Shown here: one piece after another, positions 16,936 through 24,571 of the stretch
How positions within the stretch are numbered: the first letter of the stretch is position 1
Layout of the letters: each line of letters begins with the position of its first letter
Source: an uncultured Erythrobacteraceae bacterium
GTDB taxonomy: Bacteria > Pseudomonadota > Alphaproteobacteria > Sphingomonadales > Sphingomonadaceae
Assembly (NCBI GenBank): GCA_946482075.1
Contig: CAMLQG010000040.1
Coordinates: 1-27,584, forward strand
Direction: 5' to 3'
DNA length: 27,584 bases
Position numbers and translations under genes: made by a program
The notes under the pieces: model-generated
Told to the model about the DNA's origin: nothing
Databases searched by the model: none
Seen by the model: only the letters and a program-made list of their open reading frames with translations

Positions 16936-17808
16936 TCAGCCGACCCGCTGACGGATCTCGTTGTAATAGTCGATGTGCTGTTCGGGTGTCTTGAAGCCCC
17001 TGCCCATCGAGACGATGCTGGCCTCATGGCCGCCGGCATCGCGCCATCGCTTGACGTCGTCGGCTGCGGCTTCGACTTCCGGGCCCTTGTAGCCCGGTCC
17101 CATGATGTAGGTATGAAACTTGAAGTCGTCCGCCGAACGGCCTTCCGCCTTCAGCATCTCCTTCATGTCGTTCATCACGCCGATGATCTCGCTCACCGGC
17201 GATCCGCCGAACAGGAACCCGTCGCCCAGCTTCGCGGCGCGACGATAGGCGGGTTCGCTGAGGCCCCCGCAATAGATCGGGATCTGGCGCTTCGGCTTGG
17301 GGATCAGCGTGGCGCGGTCGATCCGGTCGAACTGGCCCTGCCAGTCGATCACGCCTTCGCTCCACAGCCGGCGCAGGAAGGGGATCTGCTCGTCCATCCG
17401 CTTGCCGCGCGTCTTGAAGTCATATCCGAGGCCGTCATACTCGACATAATTCCAGCCGATGCCCACACCCAGGATCAGGCGGCCGTTAGAGAAGAGATCC
17501 ACGTCGGTCGCCTGCTTGGCGACCAGCACCGTCTGGCGTTGCGGCAGGATCAGCACGCCCGTGATGAAGTCGATCTTCTTGGTAATGCCCGCGAGATAGC
17601 CGAAAGCCACGAAAGGATCATGGAACGGGTCGTTCTCGGTATAAGGGCCGAAGAGCGGGGGATCACGATCCGCATGGACCGCGCCCAGCACGTGATCGTA
17701 CATCACCAGATGTGCGAGGCCCATCTCTTCGACGGCGGTGCCAATCGCGTGGACGGCTTCCGGCGCGCCCGACAATTCGATCTGCGGATAGACTGCTCCA
17801 AGCTTCAC
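16936..17808 (-). CDS. LLM class F420-dependent oxidoreductase (Rv2161c-like family)
   Basis: 290 residues. The luciferase-like TIM barrel is clear: KLGAVYPQIELSG at strand 1, HLVMYDHVLGA, then FVAFGYLAGITKKIDF, TGVLILPQRQTVLVAKQATD, LFSNGRLILGVGIGWNYVEY, PIYCGG and RRAAKLGDGFLFGG. This pattern fits the probable F420-dependent oxidoreductases grouped with Rv2161c. It probably uses F420H2 (or F420) to act on an unknown organic substrate in the cytoplasm. I chose the GTG at 17808 because AGAGGGAGAG lies just upstream and the family starts there; an ATG 26 codons earlier adds an unrelated arginine-rich stretch. Same strand as, and 106 nt upstream of, fbiC. Confidence 0.9.
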   Translation of the reverse strand: MKLGAVYPQIELSGAPEAVHAIGTAVEEMGLAHLVMYDHVLGAVHADRDPPLFGPYTENDPFHDPFVAFGYLAGITKKIDFITGVLILPQRQTVLVAKQATDVDLFSNGRLILGVGIGWNYVEYDGLGYDFKTRGKRMDEQIPFLRRLWSEGVIDWQGQFDRIDRATLIPKPKRQIPIYCGGLSEPAYRRAAKLGDGFLFGGSPVSEIIGVMNDMKEMLKAEGRSADDFKFHTYIMGPGYKGPEVEAAADDVKRWRDAGGHEASIVSMGRGFKTPEQHIDYYNEIRQRVG

Positions 17809-17951
17809 AAACGCTCTCCCTCTCACACGTGGTGGTGCAGAATCTCTTTCCGGTTTTGCTGTGCCGACAATCTGGGGCCAACACAATCCCCGGACCAGTC
17901 GCTAGATGAACCGGCTTTTGGTTTCGTTGGCAAGGACAACAGCCGTGACGA

Positions 17952-18986
17952 TCAGGCCCATGGATCGATCATCACCTTGATCGCCTGCTTGTCCGAACGG
18001 AGGCTTTCGAAGCGTTGCGGCACTTCATCCAGCCCGATCGTGCCGCTCACCATCGCGCGCGGTTCGACGCTGCCGCTCGCCAGCGCATCGAGGCAGATCT
18101 CGTATTCGCGCTTCTCCGCCACGAAGGAGAACCTGATCGTCACTTCGTTCAGCACGGCGGGGAAGGTGCTGATCGGATCGGGCGCCATGCAGATCCCCAG
18201 CACCACGATCAACCCGCCTCGCTTCACGCAGGAAATCGAGCGGTCGATCATGCCGGACGCGCCGGCGCATTCGAAGACGATATCGGCCTTCCTGCCCCCC
18301 AGTTCACGCATCATGGCCTGGTCCAGCGTCTCGCCTTCCGCAGGCAGGATGAAATCCGTCGCCCCCATGTTTGCCGCAAGCCGCTCCCGCCGGTTGGAAC
18401 TTGCGGTCACGATCACCCGACCGGCACCCGCGCGGCGCGCCCAATAGGCGGTGGCGAGGCCCACCGCGCCCGCGCCGATCACCAGCACGCTGTCGCCCGG
18501 CGTCAACCGCGCCATGCGTACGCCATGCAGGCCCACCGAAAGGGGCTCGATCAGCGCGGCATCGTCCGCCGTCAGCGCCGACGGCAGCGTCACGCACCAG
18601 GGCGCCATGGCTTTCGTGTACTCGGCGTAACCGCCCCAGGTCTCGCCCACGCCGATCGTGCGGCTGCCTTTCTCGCAGGCGAACGGCCTGCCCGACCGGC
18701 ATGGACCACACTGGTTGCAGGACATCACCGGCAGCACGGTGACCCGGTCGCCCACGCGCACGCCTTCGGCCCCGCTGCCGAGCGCGACGATCTCGCCCCC
18801 GAACTCATGGCCCAGCACCCCGCCGGCATGGATCGCGTGATCATGCCCTTCGGTCATGTGCAGGTCGCTGGAACAGATGCCGCAGCGCCCGATCTTCACG
18901 ACGACCTCACCCACGCCGGGCACCGGATCGTCGACGCTCTCGATCGCCAGCCCCTTGCCGTCGCCCCGGTACATCGCCACCCGCAT
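17952..18986 (-). CDS. Zinc-dependent medium-chain alcohol dehydrogenase
   Basis: 344 residues of the MDR family. Catalytic zinc ligands C38 (in GRCGICSSDLH) and H60-E61 (LGHEFGGEI) are present, as are the four structural-zinc cysteines C90, C93, C96 and C104. The Rossmann motif VLVIGAGAVGLATAYWARR binds NAD(P). It oxidises an alcohol or polyol, or works in reverse; members with this layout include sorbitol, butanediol and threonine dehydrogenases. The ATG follows GGGAGAG; the frame runs 57 codons further upstream without family similarity. It faces the SDR gene divergently and is followed, on its own strand, by the LLM gene after 143 nt, so it may be co-transcribed with the F420 region. Substrate unknown. 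Confidence 0.92.
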   Translation of the reverse strand: MRVAMYRGDGKGLAIESVDDPVPGVGEVVVKIGRCGICSSDLHMTEGHDHAIHAGGVLGHEFGGEIVALGSGAEGVRVGDRVTVLPVMSCNQCGPCRSGRPFACEKGSRTIGVGETWGGYAEYTKAMAPWCVTLPSALTADDAALIEPLSVGLHGVRMARLTPGDSVLVIGAGAVGLATAYWARRAGAGRVIVTASSNRRERLAANMGATDFILPAEGETLDQAMMRELGGRKADIVFECAGASGMIDRSISCVKRGGLIVVLGICMAPDPISTFPAVLNEVTIRFSFVAEKREYEICLDALASGSVEPRAMVSGTIGLDEVPQRFESLRSDKQAIKVMIDPWA

Positions 18987-19210
18987 CGCGCTCTCCCATT
19001 CCTCTTGCCGGAAAGCGTAGCATCGTGCGGCGCATCGGCCAGCGCCAATCGGCCTTCTATGCAGGACGAGGCAAGCCGATTGCCACGGAACCAATCCCGA
19101 GGACCGTCCCTGAGCGCCCGAAGTTCGGCATTGCATTACCGCCGCCAGCCGCGGCAATTGCAGGCGGATGCGGACGCGATGATGCGCACGCGACAGGTTT
19201 CGGGACGAGA

Positions 19211-19978
19211 ATGACAGTCAATCAGGAAAAGCTTGCCGGACGGCATGTGTTCATCACCGGCGCCTCATCGGGATTCGGAGTGCATTTCGCACGTGTCGCC
19301 GCGCGTGAAGGCGCGGTCGTGACGATAGCCGCGCGCCGCACCGACCGGTTGGAGGAATTGGCCGGCGAAATCCGCGAGGCCGGCGGGAACGCCAATCCGG
19401 TCGAAATGGACGTCACCAGCGAAGCATCCACCATCGCCGCCTACGACGCGGCGGAAGCGGCGCTCGGACCGGTCCACAGCGTCATCGCCAATGCCGGCGT
19501 GACGATCGACGGCAGCAGCCTCGACATCCCGGTCGAGGATTTCGAGTGGATGTATGCCGTGAACGTCAAGGGCAGCTTTCTGACCGCACGCGAAGGCGCG
19601 AGGCGCATGCGGGCGAGCGACAATGCCGGCCGTGGCAGGATCTTGCTGATCTCATCGGTCACCGGCAAGCTCACCACGCCCGGCATCATGCCCTACAGCT
19701 CGTCCAAGGCGGCGGTCAGCCATATGGGCAAGATCATGGCGCGGGAATGGGTCCGCAGCGGCCCGAACGTGAACATGCTGTCGCCCGGCTATGTCGACAC
19801 CGAGCTTGCCGGCGGCTGGTTCCAGACCGAAGGGGGGCAGAAGCAGATAAACTCCTGGCCGCGCCGCCGGCTGATGGATGCGAGCGCGCTGGACGCTATG
19901 CTGCTGTTCCTCCTGTCCGACGCATCCCAGCAGGTCACCGGTTCGGATTTCACGATCGACGACGGCCAGTCACTTTAG
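19211..19978 (+). CDS. Short-chain dehydrogenase/reductase
   Basis: 255 residues, classical SDR size. Cofactor loop TGASSGFG (T16-G23), then the NAG motif in VIANAGVTIDG. Active-site serine S149 in LLISSVTGK, and Y162 with K166 in PYSSSK. AARRTDRL after the second strand, with arginines, favours NADP over NAD (weak inference). The C-terminus GSDFTIDDGQSL is the usual family ending. Start ATG follows GACGAGA; the frame continues upstream toward 19025 but without SDR features. Divergent from the zinc dehydrogenase, and 82 nt upstream of the response regulator. Oxidises or reduces an unknown alcohol/ketone. Confidence 0.93.
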   Translation: MTVNQEKLAGRHVFITGASSGFGVHFARVAAREGAVVTIAARRTDRLEELAGEIREAGGNANPVEMDVTSEASTIAAYDAAEAALGPVHSVIANAGVTIDGSSLDIPVEDFEWMYAVNVKGSFLTAREGARRMRASDNAGRGRILLISSVTGKLTTPGIMPYSSSKAAVSHMGKIMAREWVRSGPNVNMLSPGYVDTELAGGWFQTEGGQKQINSWPRRRLMDASALDAMLLFLLSDASQQVTGSDFTIDDGQSL

Positions 19979-20003
19979 CCGGCGGCGGACCGAAGGAAAC
20001 CGA

Positions 20004-20021
20004 GAGTCATAAACGTGTCAC
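20004..20021 (+). promoter_or_regulatory. Pho-box-like direct repeat before the response regulator gene
   Basis: GAGTCAT and GTGTCAC are spaced 11 bp apart start-to-start with an AT-rich AAAC between. The PhoB consensus is CTGTCAT or CTGTCAC with a 4-bp AT-rich gap; matches are 5/7 and 6/7. The site lies 39 nt upstream of the GTG start and after the SDR stop, so it could drive the regulator separately from the SDR. Confidence 0.4.
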
Positions 20022-20060
20022 ACGAGCTTTGCATGGTCGGGACAACCGGAGGGCCATGGT

Positions 20061-20741
20061 GTGACACGGAAAGTGGTGAACATTTTTCTCACCGACTCGA
20101 TCGGGGACGTGCTCGAGGATTTCGAACACGACAATCTGCTGCTGAAATTCTCCACGATGGACAGCCAGGGACCCCGCCGGCTGAGCGAGGGGCCGATCCT
20201 GTGCTTCATCGACTGGCTGCTCCACGACATGTCCGGGCTCGAACTCTGTCGCCGGCTGCGTGCCAATCCCGCCACCCAGAATGCGCATCTGACCATGGTG
20301 CTGGATCATGACGGAATCGATGAACGCCGCCGCGCGCTGGCGGCCGGGGCTGACAATTACATTGTCGGGCCGATCGAACGCGACGCGCTGCTCGATCATG
20401 CCATGGCGCTCCATGCAGACCAGCAGCAGCGCCACGCGACCAAGCAGATCCGGATCGGCGAATTGTCCATCGATTCCGCCAGCTTCCTCGTCAGCTGGCG
20501 CGGCAAGCCGGTGCTGATGCGGCCGAACCAGTTTCGCCTGCTGCGCTTCTTCGCCGAACATCCCAACGAGCTCATGACCCGCCGTGAAGTGATCCACGGG
20601 CTGGGCAAGGTCGACGAAGTGCTGGACGAACGCACGGTCGACGTCTGGATCAAGCGCCTGCGCCGCAACCTGCGCGATGCCGGTGTCAGCAATCTGCTGC
20701 GCACCGTGCATGGCCGGGGCTACGTGCTCGATCTTCCCTGA
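20061..20741 (+). CDS. PhoB-like orphan response regulator with degenerate receiver
   Basis: 226 residues: receiver domain (1 to about 120) and OmpR/PhoB winged helix (about 128-226). The receiver keeps the phospho-acceptor D51 (FIDWLL, very like PhoB DWML) and one acidic pocket residue, D12. It has T11 where a second acid is usual, D82 where Thr/Ser is conserved, and G103 where the invariant lysine stands (NYIVGP against the usual DYxxKP). The winged helix is intact, with PNQFRLLRFF, RREVIHGLG, ERTVDVWIKRLRRNL and RTVHGRGYVLD. The GTG start has GGAGGG 7 nt upstream. No histidine kinase lies nearby. Probably a transcription regulator that works without, or with altered, phosphorylation; its targets may include the following receptor (inference). 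Confidence 0.88.
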   Translation: MTRKVVNIFLTDSIGDVLEDFEHDNLLLKFSTMDSQGPRRLSEGPILCFIDWLLHDMSGLELCRRLRANPATQNAHLTMVLDHDGIDERRRALAAGADNYIVGPIERDALLDHAMALHADQQQRHATKQIRIGELSIDSASFLVSWRGKPVLMRPNQFRLLRFFAEHPNELMTRREVIHGLGKVDEVLDERTVDVWIKRLRRNLRDAGVSNLLRTVHGRGYVLDLP

Positions 20742-20833
20742 GGTCCTGACGAAGCGCTTCCTGAGGCCGCAAGCCTAACTCACGGATAACCATCGAAGAA
20801 CCTCTTCCGTGGGCGTGTCGGCGTGGCGATCGA

Positions 20834-20862
20834 TTGTCATATTTATGACACTTAATTGTCTC
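20834..20862 (+). promoter_or_regulatory. Three-unit Pho-box-like array before the TonB-dependent receptor
   Basis: Three heptamers, TTGTCAT, ATGACAC and TTGTCTC, follow each other at exact 11-bp steps, with AT-only 4-bp gaps (ATTT and TTAA). This is the geometry bound by PhoB/OmpR-family dimers. The first two units also form a dyad (TGTCAT...ATGACA). The array lies about 130 nt before the receptor ATG, in an otherwise gene-free stretch. A clear -10 element was not identified. Confidence 0.5.
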
Positions 20863-20993
20863 CGTTCTGCCTCGGAATCGTCGTTTTGTTGCAACGCGGC
20901 ACGCCTAGGGCGGGGCCGGGCTTAGGGGGAAACGAAAGTTCGATTCGTCCCCATGCCGCCACTTGCATCTTTTATGATGAGGGATTTTTCCAA

Positions 20994-23384
20994 ATGACTC
21001 GCTCTGCCCTGAAACTCACTGCCTCGCTGGTGTCGCTCGCGGCTCTCCAGTGCGCTTCCAGCGCCTATGCCGCCGAAGCTGAAGCGACAGATACGGCCGC
21101 AAGTAGTGACGCGGCCGGTCTCACCGAAATCATCGTGACCGCCACCAAGCGCGAAACGAAGCTTCAGGATACGCCGATCGCCATCGCCGTGATGGATTCC
21201 GAATATATCCAGAAGCGCCATGTGCAGAGCCTGCTCGATCTCGCCGATGGGGGCGTCCCGAGCCTGCGCGTCGCTACCTTCGAATCGCGCCAGTCGGCTC
21301 TGACCGTCGGTATCCGCGGCATCGTGCCGTTCGATCAAAACCAGACCGCGCGCGACTCTGGTGTCGGCGTTTACATCGACGGCGTCTATCTCGGTCGCTC
21401 GCAGGGCCTCAACGCCGCCCTGTTCGACGTTCAGCGCATCGAAGTCCTGCGCGGTCCGCAGGGCACCCTGTTCGGCCGGAACACCGAAGGCGGCGCGGTC
21501 AGCATCGTCACTCGCGAGCCCACCGGCGAATTCGGCGGCCGAGTCAGCGCGGGCGTCGGCAATTTCGGCAGCTATTCGGGCGAAGCGCATATCGACCTGC
21601 CGGCTTTCGCCAACTTCGCCCTGAAGTTCGACGGACTGGTGCAGCATCAGGGCCCGACCACGAAGAACCCCCTCAGCGGCCAGGCCGGCTGGAACCAGTA
21701 TCACCGCGTCGGCGGCCGTGTATCGGCCAAGTGGACGCCGTTCGAAGGCTTCACCGCCCTGCTGTCGTTCGACAAGGCCAAGGACGAGAATACGCCGTTC
21801 TACAGCCAGCTGATCAACTACAATCCGACCGGCCGCACCATCGGCCAGTATGACTCTATCACCAAGAAGCTGGTTGCCCCCGGCAGCCCGGCGGGCACCA
21901 ACATAACGTGCTCCAGCTGCATCGCCCCGCTCTCCCCGCTGGTCCATGTGAGCGGCGACAAGCGCCAGAGGGTCGCCGAGATCGGCGTGCCCCAGCAGGT
22001 CAGCGTCGACCGCACCCAGGGCTTCACCGCCACGCTGAAATATGAGCTGGCCCCGCAGATCGAAGTGCGTTCGATCAGCGCCTGGCGCGAGGTCGAAACC
22101 GAGCAGTGGGACAATTCCGGCGGCGCTCATCGCACGCTCTTCGCACCCAATACGAATTTCAGCCGCTACAGCCTTTCCCATCTGGATCAACGCCAGTTCA
22201 GCCAGGAACTGCAGCTCGTCGGCTCGATCCCGCAGGTCGACTTCGTCGCCGGTCTCTATTATTTCAACGAACGCGCGCAGGAGGAAGCTGCGACGCCGTC
22301 CACCAACAAGTGGAACGCCGACGGCACGGGCTACACGATCAACGACGCCCAGACCTGGCAGCGAGAAAACTGGTCCAGGCAGCGCGGCTCCTATGCCTTC
22401 GCCAAGAGCTATGCGGTCTATGGTCAGCTCACCTGGACCCCCGCGGGCTTGGAGCAACTGCATCTCACCTTAGGCGGCCGCTATACGCACGATAAGCGGA
22501 ACGGCGCGCTCTACATCGTCCAGAACAAGGTTCCGGCCTCCGGCCCGTTCCTCTTCACTTTCAAGAAGAGCCGTTTCGACCCGATGGTGACGCTGGCGTT
22601 CGACGCAGCGGACGGTGTGAATCTCTACGCCAAATACTCCACCGGCTATCGTGCGGGCGGCGCCAACTCCCGCTCGCAGACCTTCGCCGCTTTCGGGCCG
22701 GAAACGGTCAAGGCTTATGAAATCGGCGCGAAGACGGACCTGTTTGACAATCACGTGCGTCTCAACGTCGCGGGCTATTACATGCGCCGCAAGGGCACCC
22801 AGACGGACTTCGACAATGTCGATACCAATCCCAACAGCCCGACCTTCAACCTCCACACGCAAGAGACCGACAATGCGCCGGGCACTTCGAAGATCAAGGG
22901 CGTCGAGGTCGAATTGCAGGTGCGGCCGGTGGAAGGCCTGACGCTGGGTGCGTCCTATGCCTATACCGATGTGAAGGTTCCGCTGACGCCCAACCCCTTC
23001 ATGGGCAATCAACTGGTCCAGGTGTTCACGGTGTTCACGCCGAAGCACGCACTGTCGGGCGATATCGAGTTTGAAACGCCGCTCAGCGGAAACGGCACCA
23101 TGCTGCGCCTGCATCTCGATGCAAGCTACGCCGGGAAGCAGTACAGCTTTCAGGATGAAGACGTGAAGACGGACTCAAGCTTTGTGGTCAACGGCCGCCT
23201 TGCGGTCGCCGAAATCCCGATGGGCATGGGCAACACCACGGCGCAGATTGCTCTGTGGGCGCGCAATCTGCTCAATGAGACTCACATCTATCGCCGCTCG
23301 AACGCCAATGACAAAACCCTGGGCTCGTACGCCAACTTCAACGCACCGCGGACCTTCGGCGTGGAAGGTACGATCAACTTCTGA
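20994..23384 (+). CDS. TonB-dependent outer-membrane receptor
   Basis: 796 residues. Signal peptide to about residue 25 (SSAYAAEA), then a TonB box-like EIIVTATKRE, the plug domain (LQDTPIAIAVM, VGVYIDGVYLGR, RIEVLRGPQGTLFGRNTEGGA), and a long 22-strand-type barrel ending in the aromatic residue F (FGVEGTINF). It imports a scarce substrate across the outer membrane with TonB energy. The ATG has GAGGGA about 10 nt upstream; the longer frame to 20856 lacks sense. No FecI/FecR pair adjoins it, so control is more likely by the Pho-box-like array upstream. Substrate unknown; siderophore, phosphorylated compound, or the carbon source of the neighbouring catabolic genes are all possible. Confidence 0.95.
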   Translation: MTRSALKLTASLVSLAALQCASSAYAAEAEATDTAASSDAAGLTEIIVTATKRETKLQDTPIAIAVMDSEYIQKRHVQSLLDLADGGVPSLRVATFESRQSALTVGIRGIVPFDQNQTARDSGVGVYIDGVYLGRSQGLNAALFDVQRIEVLRGPQGTLFGRNTEGGAVSIVTREPTGEFGGRVSAGVGNFGSYSGEAHIDLPAFANFALKFDGLVQHQGPTTKNPLSGQAGWNQYHRVGGRVSAKWTPFEGFTALLSFDKAKDENTPFYSQLINYNPTGRTIGQYDSITKKLVAPGSPAGTNITCSSCIAPLSPLVHVSGDKRQRVAEIGVPQQVSVDRTQGFTATLKYELAPQIEVRSISAWREVETEQWDNSGGAHRTLFAPNTNFSRYSLSHLDQRQFSQELQLVGSIPQVDFVAGLYYFNERAQEEAATPSTNKWNADGTGYTINDAQTWQRENWSRQRGSYAFAKSYAVYGQLTWTPAGLEQLHLTLGGRYTHDKRNGALYIVQNKVPASGPFLFTFKKSRFDPMVTLAFDAADGVNLYAKYSTGYRAGGANSRSQTFAAFGPETVKAYEIGAKTDLFDNHVRLNVAGYYMRRKGTQTDFDNVDTNPNSPTFNLHTQETDNAPGTSKIKGVEVELQVRPVEGLTLGASYAYTDVKVPLTPNPFMGNQLVQVFTVFTPKHALSGDIEFETPLSGNGTMLRLHLDASYAGKQYSFQDEDVKTDSSFVVNGRLAVAEIPMGMGNTTAQIALWARNLLNETHIYRRSNANDKTLGSYANFNAPRTFGVEGTINF

Positions 23385-23400
23385 TCGGAGAGACCGGCAT

Positions 23401-23430
23401 GATCGTGCGGAATGAGGGAACCGCACGATC
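23401..23430. repeat. Inverted repeat just after the receptor gene
   Basis: GATCGTGCGG and CCGCACGATC, perfect 10-bp arms with a 10-nt loop, 16 nt after the receptor stop. It likely stabilises or helps end the receptor mRNA, together with the terminator that follows. Confidence 0.6.
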
Positions 23431-23446
23431 GAAAATCCACCCGACT

Positions 23447-23480
23447 AGGCCCGGCCGCCCCTTGGCGCCGGGCCTTTTTT
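23447..23480 (+). terminator. Rho-independent terminator after the TonB-dependent receptor
   Basis: GGCCCGGC and GCCGGGCC (8-bp perfect stem, 11-nt loop) are followed by six T residues. It separates the receptor from the tRNA-Thr gene. Confidence 0.88.
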
Positions 23481-23511
23481 CTGGCGAGAGAAACTATCAC
23501 GGGAAAAGCCG

Positions 23512-23538
23512 TTGCAGCCCGCGCCGAACGCTTATAGA
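23512..23538 (+). promoter_or_regulatory. Candidate tRNA-Thr promoter
   Basis: TTGCAG (23512-23517) and TATAGA (23533-23538) lie upstream of the tRNA, with a short 15-bp spacer. Shifting the -10 to TAGAGA gives 17 bp. Transcription would begin a few bases before the tRNA 5' end. Confidence 0.4.
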
Positions 23539-23550
23539 GAGCCGCCCGAA

Positions 23551-23626
23551 GCCGCTTTAGCTCAGTTGGTAGAGCACATCATTCGTAATGATGGGGTCAC
23601 GTGTTCGAGTCACGTAAGCGGCACCA
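23551..23626 (+). tRNA. tRNA-Thr (anticodon CGT)
   Basis: 76 nt cloverleaf. Acceptor arms GCCGCTT and AAGCGGC pair fully; D arm GCTC...GAGC; anticodon stem CATCA/TGATG around loop TTCGTAA gives CGT, reading ACG; T loop TTCGAGT; CCA is encoded. Followed by a short CCGCC-ATAT-GGCGG dyad, a weak 3' hairpin. Confidence 0.96.
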
Positions 23627-23699
23627 TCCCGCCATATGGCGGTTGGCCGGATGCCACCGCATCGATGCTCTCGAAAATCGGAAGAAGCGCGACCGCTTT

Positions 23700-23735
23700 G
23701 CGCTGTGCGCATAACAGCGCCGCCTGGCAATGCCA
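23700..23735. promoter_or_regulatory. Two small dyads upstream of the Rrf2 regulator
   Basis: GCGCTGT-7 nt-ACAGCGC (23700-23720) and TGGCA-A-TGCCA (23725-23735) lie 50-86 nt before the Rrf2 start. Either may be an operator, for example for autoregulation; they do not match an IscR site I can recall. Confidence 0.3.
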
Positions 23736-23785
23736 AACTCTAGCGAATATGTTGAAATGAGGCGGTACATCGGTAGCATGCGGTC

Positions 23786-24226
23786 ATGTTATCGCAAAAA
23801 AGCCGATACACGATCCGGGCCCTGCAGCATCTGGCCGACATCTACCCGGATGGTCTCGCCCAGATGGCCGAGATCGCGAGCGCGCAGAACATCCCGCCGA
23901 AATTCCTTACGGTGATCCTGTCCGAACTGACGCGCGACGGCATCGTGATTTCGCAACGCGGCCGCGTCGGCGGCTACCGCCTAGGCCTTGCCCCGATCGA
24001 CATCCGCTATGGCGACATCATCCGCATCACTCGAGGTTCGCTCGCGCTCGTCCCCTGCGCCAGCCGCTTCGCGCATGAGCACTGCGATCACTGCCTGCCG
24101 GAAAAAGACTGCCGCCTGCGCGCCCTGATGCTGAAAGTCCGCGACGAGACGGCTGCAATCCTGGATTCGATCACGCTGGCCGATCCGATCCTGCCGATCC
24201 CGGAATTCGCGGAAGAAGAGGAGTAG
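23786..24226 (+). CDS. Rrf2 family transcriptional regulator
   Basis: 146 residues, the usual Rrf2 length. An N-terminal winged helix begins MLSQKSRYTIRALQHLA and contains IPPKFLTVILSEL with the wing SQRGRVGGYRL. A cysteine cluster follows at C91, C100, C103 and C109 in the region where IscR, NsrR and RirA bind an Fe-S cluster. The spacing (8, 2 and 5 residues between) differs from the IscR pattern as I recall it. It probably senses iron, redox state or a small signal through a cluster and controls genes elsewhere. It stands alone between two tRNA genes; two dyads in front of it could be its own operator. No clear Shine-Dalgarno was seen before the ATG. The acidic tail EFAEEEE is of unknown use. 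Confidence 0.9.
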   Translation: MLSQKSRYTIRALQHLADIYPDGLAQMAEIASAQNIPPKFLTVILSELTRDGIVISQRGRVGGYRLGLAPIDIRYGDIIRITRGSLALVPCASRFAHEHCDHCLPEKDCRLRALMLKVRDETAAILDSITLADPILPIPEFAEEEE

Positions 24227-24236
24227 GCGAGAGGGA

Positions 24237-24419
24237 AGCTCCCTGTCCTCACGCACTGCCTGCACAATTGCCGACACCGGCCAGGCCACCAGCTGGCCCA
24301 GCGGATTCACCGGTCCCGGCGAGCCGCCGGAAGACAATTTCATCGAGCTCGCCAAGGAACACCTCGGAGAGATCCACGGCTCGCCCGCCGATATGCCGAG
24401 CGGCATCCGAGATCTGTGA
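24237..24419 (+). other. Unassigned short open frame between the Rrf2 and tRNA-Cys genes
   Basis: A frame ending in TGA at 24417-24419 stays open for about 60 codons, reading toward GFTGPGEPPEDNFIELAKEH and PADMPSGIRDL. Third positions are G/C-rich, as in real genes here, but there is no ATG, GTG or TTG start in the gap. It may be the remnant of a broken gene or a small gene with an unusual start. I do not recognise it. Confidence 0.25.
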
Positions 24420-24423
24420 GGAT

Positions 24424-24497
24424 TGGAGGCCCGAGCCGGAATCGAACCGGCGTGCAAGGATTTGCAGTCCTCTGCGTCACCACTCCGCCATCGGGCC
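24424..24497 (-). tRNA. tRNA-Cys (anticodon GCA)
   Basis: 74 nt cloverleaf on the minus strand. Acceptor arms GGCCCGA and TCGGGCC, discriminator U73 as expected for cysteine, encoded CCA. The anticodon loop CTGCAAA gives GCA; T stem GCCGG/CCGGC with TTCGATT loop. It follows the crotonase gene by 74 nt on the same strand. Confidence 0.96.
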
Positions 24498-24571
24498 CCG
24501 ATGCGAGAGAAACGGGCACCTAGCGAAGCGATCGGAGCAAGGCAATCCGATTCCTGATCGACGGGCCGGAA

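Noticed and set aside
16750..18447. 565-codon plus-strand frame
   Set aside because: Antisense to the LLM and zinc dehydrogenase genes, both with full family motifs.
20922..22463. 513-codon minus-strand frame
   Set aside because: Antisense to the TonB-dependent receptor.
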